From Streptomyces iakyrus (lineage in GTDB: Bacteria > Actinomycetota > Actinomycetes > Streptomycetales > Streptomycetaceae): a stretch of 64,000 bases of DNA. Positions 18,322-27,469 of the stretch are shown in pieces (the first letter of the stretch is position 1; each line of letters begins with the position of its first letter). The stretch is from NCBI RefSeq assembly GCF_000717055.1, contig NZ_JNXI01000024.1, positions 39,132-103,131 of the forward strand, in the 5' to 3' direction. Position numbers and translations under genes: made by a program. Below the pieces are notes generated by a model. It was given only the letters and a program-made list of their open reading frames with translations, made no database searches and was not told where the DNA came from.

Positions 18322-18999
18322 ATGGACTTCGACGACCGGCAACGGCGGGTGCGGCGCAGCCCGTTGCTGTTTCTGGCGCCGCTGGTCCTGCTGGTCCTGC
18401 TGGCGCTGGTGCTGCTGTGGGAGATCGTGCGGTCGAACGTGACCGGCGAGCTGAGCCGGGAGTGGCCCTGGCGGCTGCGGCTGATGGACATGAACCCGCT
18501 GGGCAGCCTGCTGGCGGTCGCGCTCGCGGCCGTGTTCGGGCGGGCCCAGTACGCGCGGACGGTACGGCCCGCGCTGGGCTGGAGCTCCAGCTGGACGGTC
18601 GGCGAACTCGGGCCGGACGAGCCCGCGTGGAGCGTGGAGATAGTGAACGGCGGCTCGCAGCACGCGGTGGTGGAACGGGTGGACTACTGCTTCGTGCCGC
18701 GCGGCGGGGAGCCCGGGGAGTGGACGGACCACGCCGGGCTGCTGGAGGCGCTGGCCGAGGCGGGGCTTGTACAGGGCAAGGACTACCACCAGCGGCTGAG
18801 CGGGGCGGGCTTCCCGCTGAGCGACAGCGGGATGCGGGCGGGCCTGTACGGACCGCGGTTCGTCGACGACATCGACCAGCTCCGCATGCGGCTGCGGGTC
18901 GTCGACGCCGTGGGCGACAGTCACGAACGCGTCATGGACCTGATGCGCGGCGCCCGCCTGTGCCGCCCCGAGACCCGCCCGGAGCGTCCGCATTCCTGA
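18322..18999 (+). CDS. Conserved membrane protein of unknown function
   Basis: 225 residues, family not recognised. Two membrane segments near the N-terminus (about 14-36 and 58-76) are followed by a soluble domain of about 150 residues with a beta-rich start (W-S-V-E-I-V-N-G-G-S-Q-H-A-V-V-E-R-V-D-Y, typical of an Ig-like or fimbrial-like sandwich) and a helical end. The soluble part would lie in the cytoplasm or outside depending on topology. Monocistronic; the 218 bp after it up to the hydrolase gene hold only G-rich repeats and no gene. Confidence 0.75.
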   Translation: MDFDDRQRRVRRSPLLFLAPLVLLVLLALVLLWEIVRSNVTGELSREWPWRLRLMDMNPLGSLLAVALAAVFGRAQYARTVRPALGWSSSWTVGELGPDEPAWSVEIVNGGSQHAVVERVDYCFVPRGGEPGEWTDHAGLLEALAEAGLVQGKDYHQRLSGAGFPLSDSGMRAGLYGPRFVDDIDQLRMRLRVVDAVGDSHERVMDLMRGARLCRPETRPERPHS

Positions 19000-19217
19000 A
19001 CGCCCGCGGGCGCGGGGGTGGCCCCCCAGGGGGCGGCCGGGCCGTGGGAACGGGCCGGATGACCGGAGGGGCGGGCGGCCCGTGATGCCCGGGCGGCGGG
19101 AGTGCCGGTGGTGAGTGGATGGGTGGCTGGACCCGGTCGGGGGGCGGGCGGTGACTGGAGCGGTGGGTGGCGCGGGTGGCTGGATCGGAACGGGTGGATC
19201 GAGTCGCTCGTGGGTGG

Positions 19218-20102
19218 TCATGACGAAATGGGTGTCTGTGCCGGGGCGAGCCAGTCCAGTACGGCTGGAAGGGCCTCCAGGGCCCCGAAGTGGCCGGTGT
19301 CCGGGGCCAGGACCGGGCGGACCCGGGGGATGCGGCTCGCCAGCCAGGTGAAGTGGCCCCGTGGTGAGAACATGTCCAGCGCGCCGTGCCACAGCAGGAC
19401 CGGCCGGGTGATGTCCGCCGGGTCGAAACCCCAGCGGCTCACCAGGGCGAGGTCGTCGTCGACCCAGCCGCTCGCCGACGTGCGCAGCGCCTCGCGGTAG
19501 TTGCGCAGCAGCATGTCGCCGACCGCTGGTGCGGAGACGATCCGACGGTCGGAGTCGGTGAGCCCGTCGCGGATGGAGACGAGCAGGTGCGCGGGGTCCC
19601 TGCGGATGTCGGCGGCACGGGCGGCGAGCCGGTCGGCGAAGCCCAGCGGATCGGTGAGCGCCCGGGTGAAGTCCTCGACGTTGGAGTCCGCCATCCCGTC
19701 GAACCAGCTCAGCCCCGGCGCGTCCGGCGGCGCGGGACACACCAGCGCCGCCGCCCGCCGTACCCGGTCGGGCAGCAGCGCGGCGCAGGCCAGAGCGTGA
19801 GGTGCGCCGCCCGAGCGGCCGAGTACGGCGAACCGGCCGAGCCCCAGGGCGTCGGCCAGTTCCGCCACGTCCTGGGCGGCGTCGGCGACCCGGCGGCCCG
19901 GCAGGCGGTCCGAACCGCCGTATCCGGGGCGGTCGTAGGCGATGAACCGCAGGCCCGGGTGTGCGGCCATGACGTCCTCGGGCACGACTCCGAAGCGGCA
20001 GCCGGGGGTGCCGTGCAACAGGAGCACCGGCGTGCCGTCAGAGCGGCCGTACTCCTCGACCGTCAGCCGCCGCCCGTCCCGCATGCGTACGGTTTCGTCC
20101 AT
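19218..20102 (-). CDS. Alpha/beta hydrolase
   Basis: 294 residues from ATG 20102, set by AGGAGGG eight bases upstream. Alpha/beta-hydrolase fold: oxyanion H-G-T-P-G-C near 35, Y-D-R-P-G-Y-G-G-S-D, nucleophile elbow G-R-S-G-G near 98, acid residue in H-G-A-L-D, and catalytic His in D-T-G-H-F. The S-G-G-A-P-H-A context resembles the proline iminopeptidase or haloalkane dehalogenase side of the superfamily; no signal peptide, so cytoplasmic. Substrate unknown. It lies between two streptogrisin genes on the opposite strand. Confidence 0.85.
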   Translation of the reverse strand: MDETVRMRDGRRLTVEEYGRSDGTPVLLLHGTPGCRFGVVPEDVMAAHPGLRFIAYDRPGYGGSDRLPGRRVADAAQDVAELADALGLGRFAVLGRSGGAPHALACAALLPDRVRRAAALVCPAPPDAPGLSWFDGMADSNVEDFTRALTDPLGFADRLAARAADIRRDPAHLLVSIRDGLTDSDRRIVSAPAVGDMLLRNYREALRTSASGWVDDDLALVSRWGFDPADITRPVLLWHGALDMFSPRGHFTWLASRIPRVRPVLAPDTGHFGALEALPAVLDWLAPAQTPISS

Positions 20103-20472
20103 CTTTGCCCTCCTGTTGATTGGGGTGTGGTGATTTTGCGAGTAGTTCAGCAATCGATGCTTCTTGTCCTCGGATGGGGATCAGGGGGAATCGGGTGGAC
20201 GAGGGGCGAAAATCAGCCAGGGGTAGACCTCACAGAGTGCGCACACGTTACTCACGCGTAATGTTTGCAGTGTGAACGGGAGTTGGGCAGGTCCGATTTG
20301 ACCGTGGACGGTCAAAAATGAGGGGGCGTGCGCTCCGTAATCTACGCGCGTCCTGAACTCGACCTTGTGTGCCCCTGGTTGTCCTCGGAATAGTGGGCGC
20401 TCGTCAACGAAGCCTTCCGGCTCGTGAGGTCCCCACAACCTCTCGTGCCGACCCCCCACAGGAGGACAGAAG
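20103..20472. other. Intergenic region with streptogrisin D promoter elements
   Basis: 370 bp without a gene, between the divergent hydrolase and protease genes. It contains TTAC-TCACGC-GTAA (20248-20261), nearly identical to a site in the lipase promoter, and the perfect inverted repeat TTTGACCG-TGGA-CGGTCAAA (20297-20316). Both look like protein binding sites for the protease gene, whose TTG start is 157 bp beyond the second. Confidence 0.6.
20297..20316. promoter_or_regulatory. Eight-base inverted repeat, putative operator
   Basis: TTTGACCG and CGGTCAAA separated by TGGA. The left arm contains TTGACC, which may double as a -35 element for the protease promoter, so binding could block transcription. 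Confidence 0.5.
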
Positions 20473-21555
20473 TTGAAGCACCGACGCATACCCAGGCGGC
20501 GTGCAGCCGTGGCAGGCGCGGGCATAGCCGCGCTGGTCGCCGCGGGAGTGACGTTCCAGACCGCGAACGCCAGTGAGACCCCTGAGGCGTCCGCGCCCCG
20601 GACCCTGTCGGTCGCCGCGGCCGGAAAGCTCGCCTCGACGCTGGCCGAGGATCTCGGCGGCGACGCGGCCGGGACGTACTACGACACGAAGAGCAAGGCC
20701 CTCGTGGTGAACGTGCTCGACGAGGCCGCCGCCCAGGCCGTCGAGAAGGCCGGCGCCAAGGCGAGAGTCGTGGCGAACTCCCTCGCCGAACTCAAGAGCG
20801 CCCGCAGCACGCTGAAGCAGGACGCGACGATCCCGGGCACCGCCTGGGTGACCGACCCCACCACCAACAAGGTCGTGGTGACCGCCGACCGTACGGTCTC
20901 CAAGGCCGAGTGGGCGAAGCTGACGAAGGTCGTGGACGGGCTCGGGGCGAAGGCCGAACTGAAGCGGTCCAAGGGGGAGTACAAGCCCTTCATCGCCGGT
21001 GGTGACGCGATCACCGGCGGCAGCGGGCGCTGCTCGCTGGGCTTCAACGTGGTCAAGGGCGGCGAGCCGTTCTTCCTGACCGCCGGTCACTGCACCGAGG
21101 GCATCTCCACGTGGTCGGACTCCAGCGGCAAGGAGATCGGCACCAACGCGGACTCCAGCTTCCCGGACAACGACTACGGGTTGGTCAAGTACACCGCGGA
21201 GGTCGCTCACCCGAGTGAGGTGAACCTCTACAACGGCTCCACCCAGAAGATCTCGGGCGCCGCGGACGCGACCGTCGGCATGGCGGTCACCCGGAGCGGG
21301 TCGACCACGCAGGTGCACGAGGGCAAGGTCACCGGGCTGGACGCCACGGTGAACTACGGCAACGGCGACATCGTGAACGGGCTGATCCAGACCGACGTGT
21401 GCGCGGAGCCGGGTGACAGCGGCGGGTCGCTGTTCTCGGGCGACAAGGCGGTCGGGCTCACGTCCGGCGGCAGCGGTGACTGCACCTCGGGCGGGGAGAC
21501 GTTCTTCCAGCCGGTGACCGAGGCGCTGTCCGCGACCGGGACGCAGATCGGCTGA
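20473..21555 (+). CDS. Secreted chymotrypsin-like protease, streptogrisin D type
   Basis: 360 residues with a TTG start, fixed by GGAGGACAG 3-11 bp upstream. Signal peptide with R-R-R-A-A near the start and cleavage after A-N-A near residue 34; a long propeptide (about 35-175) with the A-T-I-P-G-T-A-W-V segment shared with the upstream paralogue; mature enzyme from I-A-G-G-D-A-I. Triad in T-A-G-H-C, D-N-D-Y-G-L-V and G-D-S-G-G. The longer propeptide matches streptogrisin D/SAM-P20 rather than A/B. Secreted; broad proteolysis expected. Regulation may involve the two palindromes upstream. Confidence 0.94.
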   Translation: MKHRRIPRRRAAVAGAGIAALVAAGVTFQTANASETPEASAPRTLSVAAAGKLASTLAEDLGGDAAGTYYDTKSKALVVNVLDEAAAQAVEKAGAKARVVANSLAELKSARSTLKQDATIPGTAWVTDPTTNKVVVTADRTVSKAEWAKLTKVVDGLGAKAELKRSKGEYKPFIAGGDAITGGSGRCSLGFNVVKGGEPFFLTAGHCTEGISTWSDSSGKEIGTNADSSFPDNDYGLVKYTAEVAHPSEVNLYNGSTQKISGAADATVGMAVTRSGSTTQVHEGKVTGLDATVNYGNGDIVNGLIQTDVCAEPGDSGGSLFSGDKAVGLTSGGSGDCTSGGETFFQPVTEALSATGTQIG

Positions 21556-21571
21556 CCGGTGCGTGTGTGAA

Positions 21572-21600
21572 GTCCCGCCCCTTGTGCGAGGGGCGGGGCT
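21572..21600 (+). terminator. Hairpin terminator after streptogrisin D
   Basis: CCCGCCCCT pairs with AGGGGCGGG across a short loop, followed by TTTCGTCT. A classical Streptomyces terminator. Confidence 0.8.
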
Positions 21601-21804
21601 TTCGTCTGTCGTGGGTGGTTTTCGTATGGCTTCGCCTGACGCCGGGTGTGGGTCGGGGCCGCGCCGGGGGGTGTCCGTCCTCGGAACGGCGCGATGGACG
21701 CCCCTACCGACTGACTGGCGTTGACGTGCCAACCGCTGCGGGCGGACAACCCCCGACACGGCCCCTTACGTACGACGGCGAGTGCGGGCCGGCTCTGGCG
21801 GGGG

Positions 21805-22824
21805 TTACGGCGACTGCGTCGCGGTCGCGCGTCTTCGTGCCGCCGCCGCCATGGTGATCGCGGCTCCTGCCACCGCCCACGCCGACAGGACCAGGAGCGA
21901 CGTCGTCATCGCGTTGTTGTCGAAGTAGGCGATGGAGCGGGTCGACCAGGTGCCGGCGCCTGGGGGCAGGGCCGGGCCGATCGCCTTCCAGAAGGGCGGG
22001 AGGAGGGGTGGGGGCAGTGCACCGCCCGCGCTGGGGTTGCCGAGGATGACCACCAGCAGGATGACCAGGCCGATGCCGATCGTGCCGAAGAGGCCCTGCA
22101 AGGCGAGGGTGGCAGCGCCCACGGCGAAGATGATCAGGGTGCCCAGGCCCCAGAGGGCCGCGGTGCTGCCCGGCAGGGCGTCCAGGGCCGGGCCGGCGAT
22201 AAGGGCTCCGCCGAGACCGCCGGTGACGGCGACCAGGGCCATGACCGCCAGCCGGATCGCGGCGCGGGAGGGGTTGGAGGGTTTCGCCCCGGCGCTGATG
22301 GCCAGGACCGCGGCGCCCAGGTAGCCGCCCACGCACCAGCCGATCACCAGGTAGAAGGACGAGAGTCCGTTGGGGTCGTGGGGCGCGGACGGGATCACGT
22401 CGACCGTCCGGATGGTGCGCCGCTCGGACTTCTCCAGGTCGGTGACCAGGGCCGTCAGCGTGGTGGAGAGGATTCTGCCGCCCCCGGAGGCGACCAGGAG
22501 CGTGTCGGCGCCGCCCCTGGGGTCGATGATCAGGGCCGCGTCGATGTCGCGGTGGGTGAGCTGGGACCGCGCCGTGGCCTCGTCGGGCAGGGCACGGGGG
22601 TCCAGCGGCGAGCCGGGCAGCCGTTCCAGCCGGGTGACCGCCTGGCCGGCGGCGGCCTGGGGGGCGACCACGCCGAAGGGGACGTCCTTGGGTTTCGGGT
22701 CGTGCAGAGCTCCCACGTACGAGGCGATGAACAGCAGCTGGAGTGCGATCACGCCGACGATGAGCAGGGTGGCCCGCGGGGTGACGGCGTCTCTCACCTC
22801 CGTGCGGAACGAGCTGTGCGGCAT
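21805..22824 (-). CDS. YhgE/Pip-like or ABC-2-type membrane protein
   Basis: 339 residues from ATG 22824, preceded by GGAGG. One membrane segment near residues 18-40, an extracytoplasmic domain of about 130 residues (V-P-F-G-V-V-A-P, then T-H-R-D-I-D-A-A-L-I-I-D), then five membrane segments (about 170-330). This one-plus-five layout is that of ABC-2-type permeases and the DUF3533/YhgE group linked to export or type VII-like secretion. No ATPase gene is adjacent. It is divergent from dnaE2, and the shared 154 bp carries the LexA box; whether it responds to LexA is unknown. Confidence 0.75.
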   Translation of the reverse strand: MPHSSFRTEVRDAVTPRATLLIVGVIALQLLFIASYVGALHDPKPKDVPFGVVAPQAAAGQAVTRLERLPGSPLDPRALPDEATARSQLTHRDIDAALIIDPRGGADTLLVASGGGRILSTTLTALVTDLEKSERRTIRTVDVIPSAPHDPNGLSSFYLVIGWCVGGYLGAAVLAISAGAKPSNPSRAAIRLAVMALVAVTGGLGGALIAGPALDALPGSTAALWGLGTLIIFAVGAATLALQGLFGTIGIGLVILLVVILGNPSAGGALPPPLLPPFWKAIGPALPPGAGTWSTRSIAYFDNNAMTTSLLVLSAWAVAGAAITMAAAARRRATATQSP

Positions 22825-22928
22825 GCCTCCACGGTCGGGGGGTTTGGGGTGTTTCCGCAGGTGGGACGGGGCCGAACGGATGTCGCACATACATTCGAAG
22901 ATGAGGGTATGGTGGGGGTGAGGTAGCT

Positions 22929-22944
22929 GGGAACAGATGTTCGA
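22929..22944. promoter_or_regulatory. LexA (SOS) box upstream of dnaE2
   Basis: The core GAAC-AGAT-GTTC is a perfect palindrome, and the right half extends to GTTCGA. The actinobacterial LexA consensus is TCGAAC-N4-GTTCGA. It lies 35-50 bp before the chosen dnaE2 GTG, as expected for a site overlapping the promoter or start of transcription. Confidence 0.82.
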
Positions 22945-22978
22945 GAGCTGGTGTGGCTCACAAGTGCGGGAGGTGCGT

Positions 22979-25900
22979 GTGCCGGGGTTCACGCATCTGC
23001 ACACCGTCTCCGGATTCTCGTTGCGTTATGGAGCCTCGCACCCGGAGCGGCTGGCCGAGCGTGCCTCCGAGCGGGGCATGGACGCCCTGGCGCTGACCGA
23101 TCGCGACACGCTCGCCGGTGCTGTCCGGTTCTCGAAAGCCTGTGGGAAGGCGGGGGTCCGGCCGCTGTTCGGGGCCGATCTGGCCGTGGCGGGTGCGGAG
23201 CCCGGGCCCGAGCGGCGGGGGCGGCGCCGGACCCCGGTGCGGGGTGGCGCCTTTGTCGACGAGTCGGCTCCCCGCGTGACGTTTCTCGCCCGGGACGGCG
23301 CCCGGGGGTGGGCGGACCTGTGCCGGCTCGTCTCGGCTGCCCATGAGGGGGAGGGGACGCCCCTGCTGCCCTGGGAGCGCAATCACGCCGAGGGGCTGAC
23401 CGTGCTGCTCGGGCCCGGATCGGACGTCGGGCGCGCCCTGACCGCGGGGCGGCCCGACCGTGCGGCGCGACTGCTCGCGCCCTGGCGTGACGTCTACGGC
23501 GACGCCCTGCGGCTGGAAGCCGTCTGGCACGGCCGGGAGGGTACGGGGCCGGGGTCGCTGCGGCTGGCCGCCCGGACCGTCGGGTTCGCCGCCGAACAGC
23601 GGATCCGGCCCGTGCTCACCAACGCGGTTCGGTATGCCGACCCGGGTCTCGGGCCGGTCGCCGACGTGCTGGACGCCGCCCGGCTGCTGGTGCCCATCGA
23701 CCCGGCCAGGGGGCTGGACTCCGGTGAGGCCTGGCTCAAGGGCGCCGGGGACATGCTCGCTGCGGCGGAGCGGATCGTGGAGGCCGCGGGGTTCCGGCGG
23801 GAGACCGCTCACCGGCTGGTGGAGCAGACGCAGGCCACGGCCGCGGCGTGCCTGGTCGATCCCGAGGACGATCTCGGGATCGGCACCGTCCACTTCCCCG
23901 AGCCGCATCTGGTCGGCGCCGGGCGGCGGACCGCCCAGCGGGCCCTTGCCTCACGGGCGGCGGCGGGGATGGTGCTGCGCGGGTACGACCGGCGGCGGGA
24001 GTACTGGGAGCGGATGCACCATGAGCTGGACATCATCGCCCATCATGGCTTCGCTTCCTACTTCTTGACCGTGGCCCAAGTGGTTGACGATGTGCGGGAG
24101 ATGGGCGTCCGGGTCGCCGCCCGGGGGTCCGGGGCCGGGTCGCTCGTCAACCATCTGCTCGGTATCGCGCATGCCGATCCGATCGAGCACCGGCTGCTGA
24201 TGGAGCGGTTCCTGTCGAAGGAGCGGGTCGTGCTGCCCGACATCGACATCGACGTGGAGTCCGCGCGGCGGCTGGAGGTCTACCGGGCGATCATCGACCG
24301 GTTCGGCACCGAGCGGGTCGCGACGGTCGCGATGCCGGAGACGTATCGCGTGCGGCACGCGATCCGGGACGTGGGGGCCGCCTTGTCCATGGACCCGGCC
24401 GAGATCGACCGGGTGGCCAAGTCCTTTCCCCACATCCGGGCGCGGGACGCCCGCGCGGCGCTGGAGGAACTGCCCGAGCTGCGCGCGCTGGCGGGGGAGA
24501 AGGAGAAGTACGGGAAGCTGTGGGAGCTGGTCGAGGGACTGGACGCGCTGCCGCGCGGGGTGGCCATGCACCCGTGCGGGGTGCTGCTGTCGGATGCCTC
24601 GCTGCTCGCGCGTACGCCGGTCATGCCGACCAGCGGTGAGGGCTTTCCGATGTCGCAGTTCGACAAGGACGACGTCGAGGACCTCGGGCTGCTGAAGCTC
24701 GACGTGCTGGGCGTGCGGATGCAGTCGGCCATGGCGCACGCGGTGGAGGAAGTGGAGCGGGTGTCGGGGGTGAGGGTCGATCTGGACGCCCTGGCGCCGG
24801 GGGATCCGGAGACGTACCGGCTGATCCAGTCCACCGAGACGCTCGGGTGCTTCCAGATCGAGTCGCCCGGGCAGCGGGATCTGGTCGGACGGCTCCAGCC
24901 GGCCACGTTCCACGACCTCGTCGTCGACATCTCGCTGTTCCGGCCCGGGCCGGTCGCCGCCGACATGGTGCGGCCGTTCATCGAGGCGCGGCACGGCCGG
25001 GCGCCGATCCGGTATCCGCACCCCGATCTGGAGGGGCCGCTGAAGGAGACCTACGGGGTCGTCGTCTTCCACGAGCAGATCATCGACATCGTCGACATCA
25101 TGACCGGCTGCGGGCGCGGCGAGGCCGACCGGGTGCGGCGCGGGCTGTCGGACCCGGAGTCGCAGGCGCGGATCAAGGTGTGGTTCGCGCAGCACGCGGC
25201 GGTGAACGGTTATGACGCGGAAACGATTCAGCGGACCTGGGAGATCGTCGAGGCCTTCGGGTCGTACGGCTTCTGCAAGGCGCACGCGGTCGCCTTCGCC
25301 GTGCCGACGTACCAGTCGGCGTGGCTGAAAACACATCACCCGGCCGCCTTCTACGCGGGGTTGCTCACGCACGACCCCGGCATGTACCCGAAGCGGCTGC
25401 TGCTGGCGGACGCGCGGCGGCGGGGCGTGCCGGTGCTGCCGTTGGACGTGAACGCGTCGGGGGTCGCACACCGTATCGAACTGGTGTCCGGTAAATGGGG
25501 GCTGAGGCTGGCCCTCTCCGATGTCCACGGCATCAGCGAGGCCGAGGCGGCGCGGATCGCCGAGGGTCAGCCGTACACCTCGCTGGTCGACTTCTGGGAG
25601 CGGGGCCGGCCCAGCCGTCCGCTGGCCCAGCGGCTCGCACAGGTGGGGGCACTGGATGCGTTCGGCGCCAACCGCCGCGATCTGCAACTGCATCTGACCG
25701 AGCTGCACCGGGGCGCCCGGGGCGGGGGCGGCGGCCAGCTCCCGCTGGCCGGGGGGCGCGAGACCGCACCGGCCGGACTGCCCGACCTCACCTCCTCGGA
25801 GCGGCTCAGCGCCGAGCTGGGCGTGCTGTCCATGGACGCCTCGCGGAACCTGATGGACGATCACCGGACGTTCCTCGACGAGCTCGGCGTGGTGTCGGCG

Positions 25901-26473
25901 CGGCGGCTGCGCGAGGCCCGGCACGGGGAGACGGTGCTGGTCGCGGGCGCCAAGGCGGCCACCCAGACACCGCCGATCCGGTCCGGCAAGCGCGTCATCT
26001 TCTCCACCCTGGACGACGGCACGGGCCTGGTCGACCTCGCCTTCTTCGACGACTCCCACGACGCCTGCGCCCACACCGTCTTCCACTCCTGGCTGCTGCT
26101 GGTGCGCGGTGTGGTGCAGCGCCGCGGCCCGCGCAGCCTCAGCGTGGTGGGCACCGCCGCCTGGAACCTCGCGGACCTGCTGGACGTACGCCGGGAGGAA
26201 GGGCTGGAGGGAGTCGCGGCCCGGCTGGCCGGCGGCGGTGATTCCGGTGGGTCCGGCGACGACGGTGACGGGGCGGCGCGCCGGCGGCTCGCCGGCTCGG
26301 AAGGGGCGCCCGCGCCGACGGGTTCCGCGGCCCAGGACCCGATGGAGCAGCGGAAGATCCGCATGGCCACGGGGTACGAGATGCACCCCTGGGCCGATCT
26401 GCGTCCCGCGGGAGAAGGGCCCGCGGCGGTCGGAAGGAAGTTGTGGCACCAGAGTCCGGGGAGTGCGGGATGA
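22979..26473 (+). CDS. dnaE2: Error-prone DNA polymerase DnaE2
   Basis: 1164 residues. GTG 22979 is chosen because GGGAGG lies 5 bp upstream; an ATG at 22937 would sit inside the LexA box. C-family polymerase: N-terminal PHP domain (T-H-L-H-T-V-S-G-F-S, A-L-T-D-R-D-T-L-A-G), catalytic P-D-I-D-I-D at residues 420-425, third catalytic Asp 575 in K-L-D-V-L-G, tandem HhH region, and a C-terminal OB fold near 1000-1090 (T-L-D-D-G-T-G-L-V-D). The DnaE2 type does translesion synthesis and damage-induced mutagenesis. Coupled to an ImuB-like gene by an ATGA overlap. Expected to be LexA-repressed. Confidence 0.95.
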   Translation: MPGFTHLHTVSGFSLRYGASHPERLAERASERGMDALALTDRDTLAGAVRFSKACGKAGVRPLFGADLAVAGAEPGPERRGRRRTPVRGGAFVDESAPRVTFLARDGARGWADLCRLVSAAHEGEGTPLLPWERNHAEGLTVLLGPGSDVGRALTAGRPDRAARLLAPWRDVYGDALRLEAVWHGREGTGPGSLRLAARTVGFAAEQRIRPVLTNAVRYADPGLGPVADVLDAARLLVPIDPARGLDSGEAWLKGAGDMLAAAERIVEAAGFRRETAHRLVEQTQATAAACLVDPEDDLGIGTVHFPEPHLVGAGRRTAQRALASRAAAGMVLRGYDRRREYWERMHHELDIIAHHGFASYFLTVAQVVDDVREMGVRVAARGSGAGSLVNHLLGIAHADPIEHRLLMERFLSKERVVLPDIDIDVESARRLEVYRAIIDRFGTERVATVAMPETYRVRHAIRDVGAALSMDPAEIDRVAKSFPHIRARDARAALEELPELRALAGEKEKYGKLWELVEGLDALPRGVAMHPCGVLLSDASLLARTPVMPTSGEGFPMSQFDKDDVEDLGLLKLDVLGVRMQSAMAHAVEEVERVSGVRVDLDALAPGDPETYRLIQSTETLGCFQIESPGQRDLVGRLQPATFHDLVVDISLFRPGPVAADMVRPFIEARHGRAPIRYPHPDLEGPLKETYGVVVFHEQIIDIVDIMTGCGRGEADRVRRGLSDPESQARIKVWFAQHAAVNGYDAETIQRTWEIVEAFGSYGFCKAHAVAFAVPTYQSAWLKTHHPAAFYAGLLTHDPGMYPKRLLLADARRRGVPVLPLDVNASGVAHRIELVSGKWGLRLALSDVHGISEAEAARIAEGQPYTSLVDFWERGRPSRPLAQRLAQVGALDAFGANRRDLQLHLTELHRGARGGGGGQLPLAGGRETAPAGLPDLTSSERLSAELGVLSMDASRNLMDDHRTFLDELGVVSARRLREARHGETVLVAGAKAATQTPPIRSGKRVIFSTLDDGTGLVDLAFFDDSHDACAHTVFHSWLLLVRGVVQRRGPRSLSVVGTAAWNLADLLDVRREEGLEGVAARLAGGGDSGGSGDDGDGAARRRLAGSEGAPAPTGSAAQDPMEQRKIRMATGYEMHPWADLRPAGEGPAAVGRKLWHQSPGSAG

Positions 26474-27453
26474 CCATCCTCTGCGTACGTTTCCAGCTGC
26501 CTTTGACGGGCGGGGTGGAGCTGCCCCACCTGCTCGGGATGCTGGAGGAGTTCACCCCCGTCGTCCAGGCCCTGCCGCCGGACGGGGCGCTGGCCGATCT
26601 GCGCGGCGCCGAGCGGTACTTCGGGCGGGACGCCGTCGAACTGGCCTCGGTGATCCGGGTGCGGTCGCTCGCGCTCCACGGTGTCGACTGTGTCATCGGG
26701 GCCGGGCCCGGGCCGATGCTGGCCCGGATGGCGCTGGACGGCGCCCCGCCCGGGGTGACGCGTACGGTGCCCGAGGAGCCGGGCGCCATCGCGGAGTTCC
26801 TCGCGGACAAGCCCGTCGCCGCGCTGCCCGGTGTCGGCACCGCGACCGCCCGCACGCTGGGCGACTACGGCCTCGACACCCTCGGCCGGGTCGCCGCCGC
26901 GCCGCTGTCCACCCTGCAACGGCTGATCGGCGCGAAGGCCGGCCGCGAGCTGCGCGAGAAGGCGAACGGCGTGGACCGGGGCCGGGTCGTGCCGAACGCC
27001 GTCTCCCGGTCCCTCGCGGCGGAACGCCCCTTCGGGCGCGACGAGCTGGACCCGGACCGGCACCGCCGGGCGCTGCTGTCGGCCGCCGAGGAGCTCGGCG
27101 CCCGGCTGCGGGCCCTGGAGAAGGTCTGCCGCACGCTCACCCTGACCGTGCGCTACGCCGACCGGTCCGCCACCACCCGCAGCCGCACCCTGACCGAGCC
27201 GACCGCCCACTCCCCGGCGCTGACCCGGACCGCGTACGGCCTGTACGAGGCGCTCGGACTGCAGCGGGCCAGGGTGCGGGCCATCGCCCTGCGCGCCGAA
27301 GGGCTCGACCCCGCCGACCAGGCCTCCCACCAGCTGACCTTCGACCCGGTGGACGAGAAGGTCCGCCGCATCGAGGAGGTCGCGGACCGCGCGCGAGCGA
27401 AGTTCGGGCCACGGGCGGTGATGCCCGGGGGATTGGGCGGGGCGGCGGCGTAA
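26470..27453 (+). CDS. ImuB-like Y-family polymerase homologue, catalytically inactive
   Basis: 327 residues, start overlapping the dnaE2 stop. The palm is reduced and lacks the Y-family acidic residues: the D-M-D-A-F-F position reads V-R-F-Q-L-P, and the S-x-D-E position reads P-P-D-G. The helix-hairpin-helix (L-P-G-V-G-T-A-T-A-R-T-L-G-D-Y-G-L-D-T-L-G) and little-finger domain (to residue 310) remain. This is the pattern of ImuB, which is thought to bridge DnaE2 to the sliding clamp. No ImuA homologue follows, and the C-terminus is short, so the usual ImuB tail is missing. Y-family origin is clear; the ImuB role is inferred from context. Confidence 0.82.
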   Translation: MTILCVRFQLPLTGGVELPHLLGMLEEFTPVVQALPPDGALADLRGAERYFGRDAVELASVIRVRSLALHGVDCVIGAGPGPMLARMALDGAPPGVTRTVPEEPGAIAEFLADKPVAALPGVGTATARTLGDYGLDTLGRVAAAPLSTLQRLIGAKAGRELREKANGVDRGRVVPNAVSRSLAAERPFGRDELDPDRHRRALLSAAEELGARLRALEKVCRTLTLTVRYADRSATTRSRTLTEPTAHSPALTRTAYGLYEALGLQRARVRAIALRAEGLDPADQASHQLTFDPVDEKVRRIEEVADRARAKFGPRAVMPGGLGGAAA

Positions 27454-27469
27454 AGCCCTCCGCCTGACG

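Noticed and set aside
19000..19217. G-rich stretch with GGTGG repeats, considered as a G-quadplex or gene end
   Set aside because: Too short and irregular to support a feature.
23951..26449. 832-codon minus-strand frame across dnaE2
   Set aside because: Pro/Arg/Gln-rich antisense of a clear polymerase gene; no domain.
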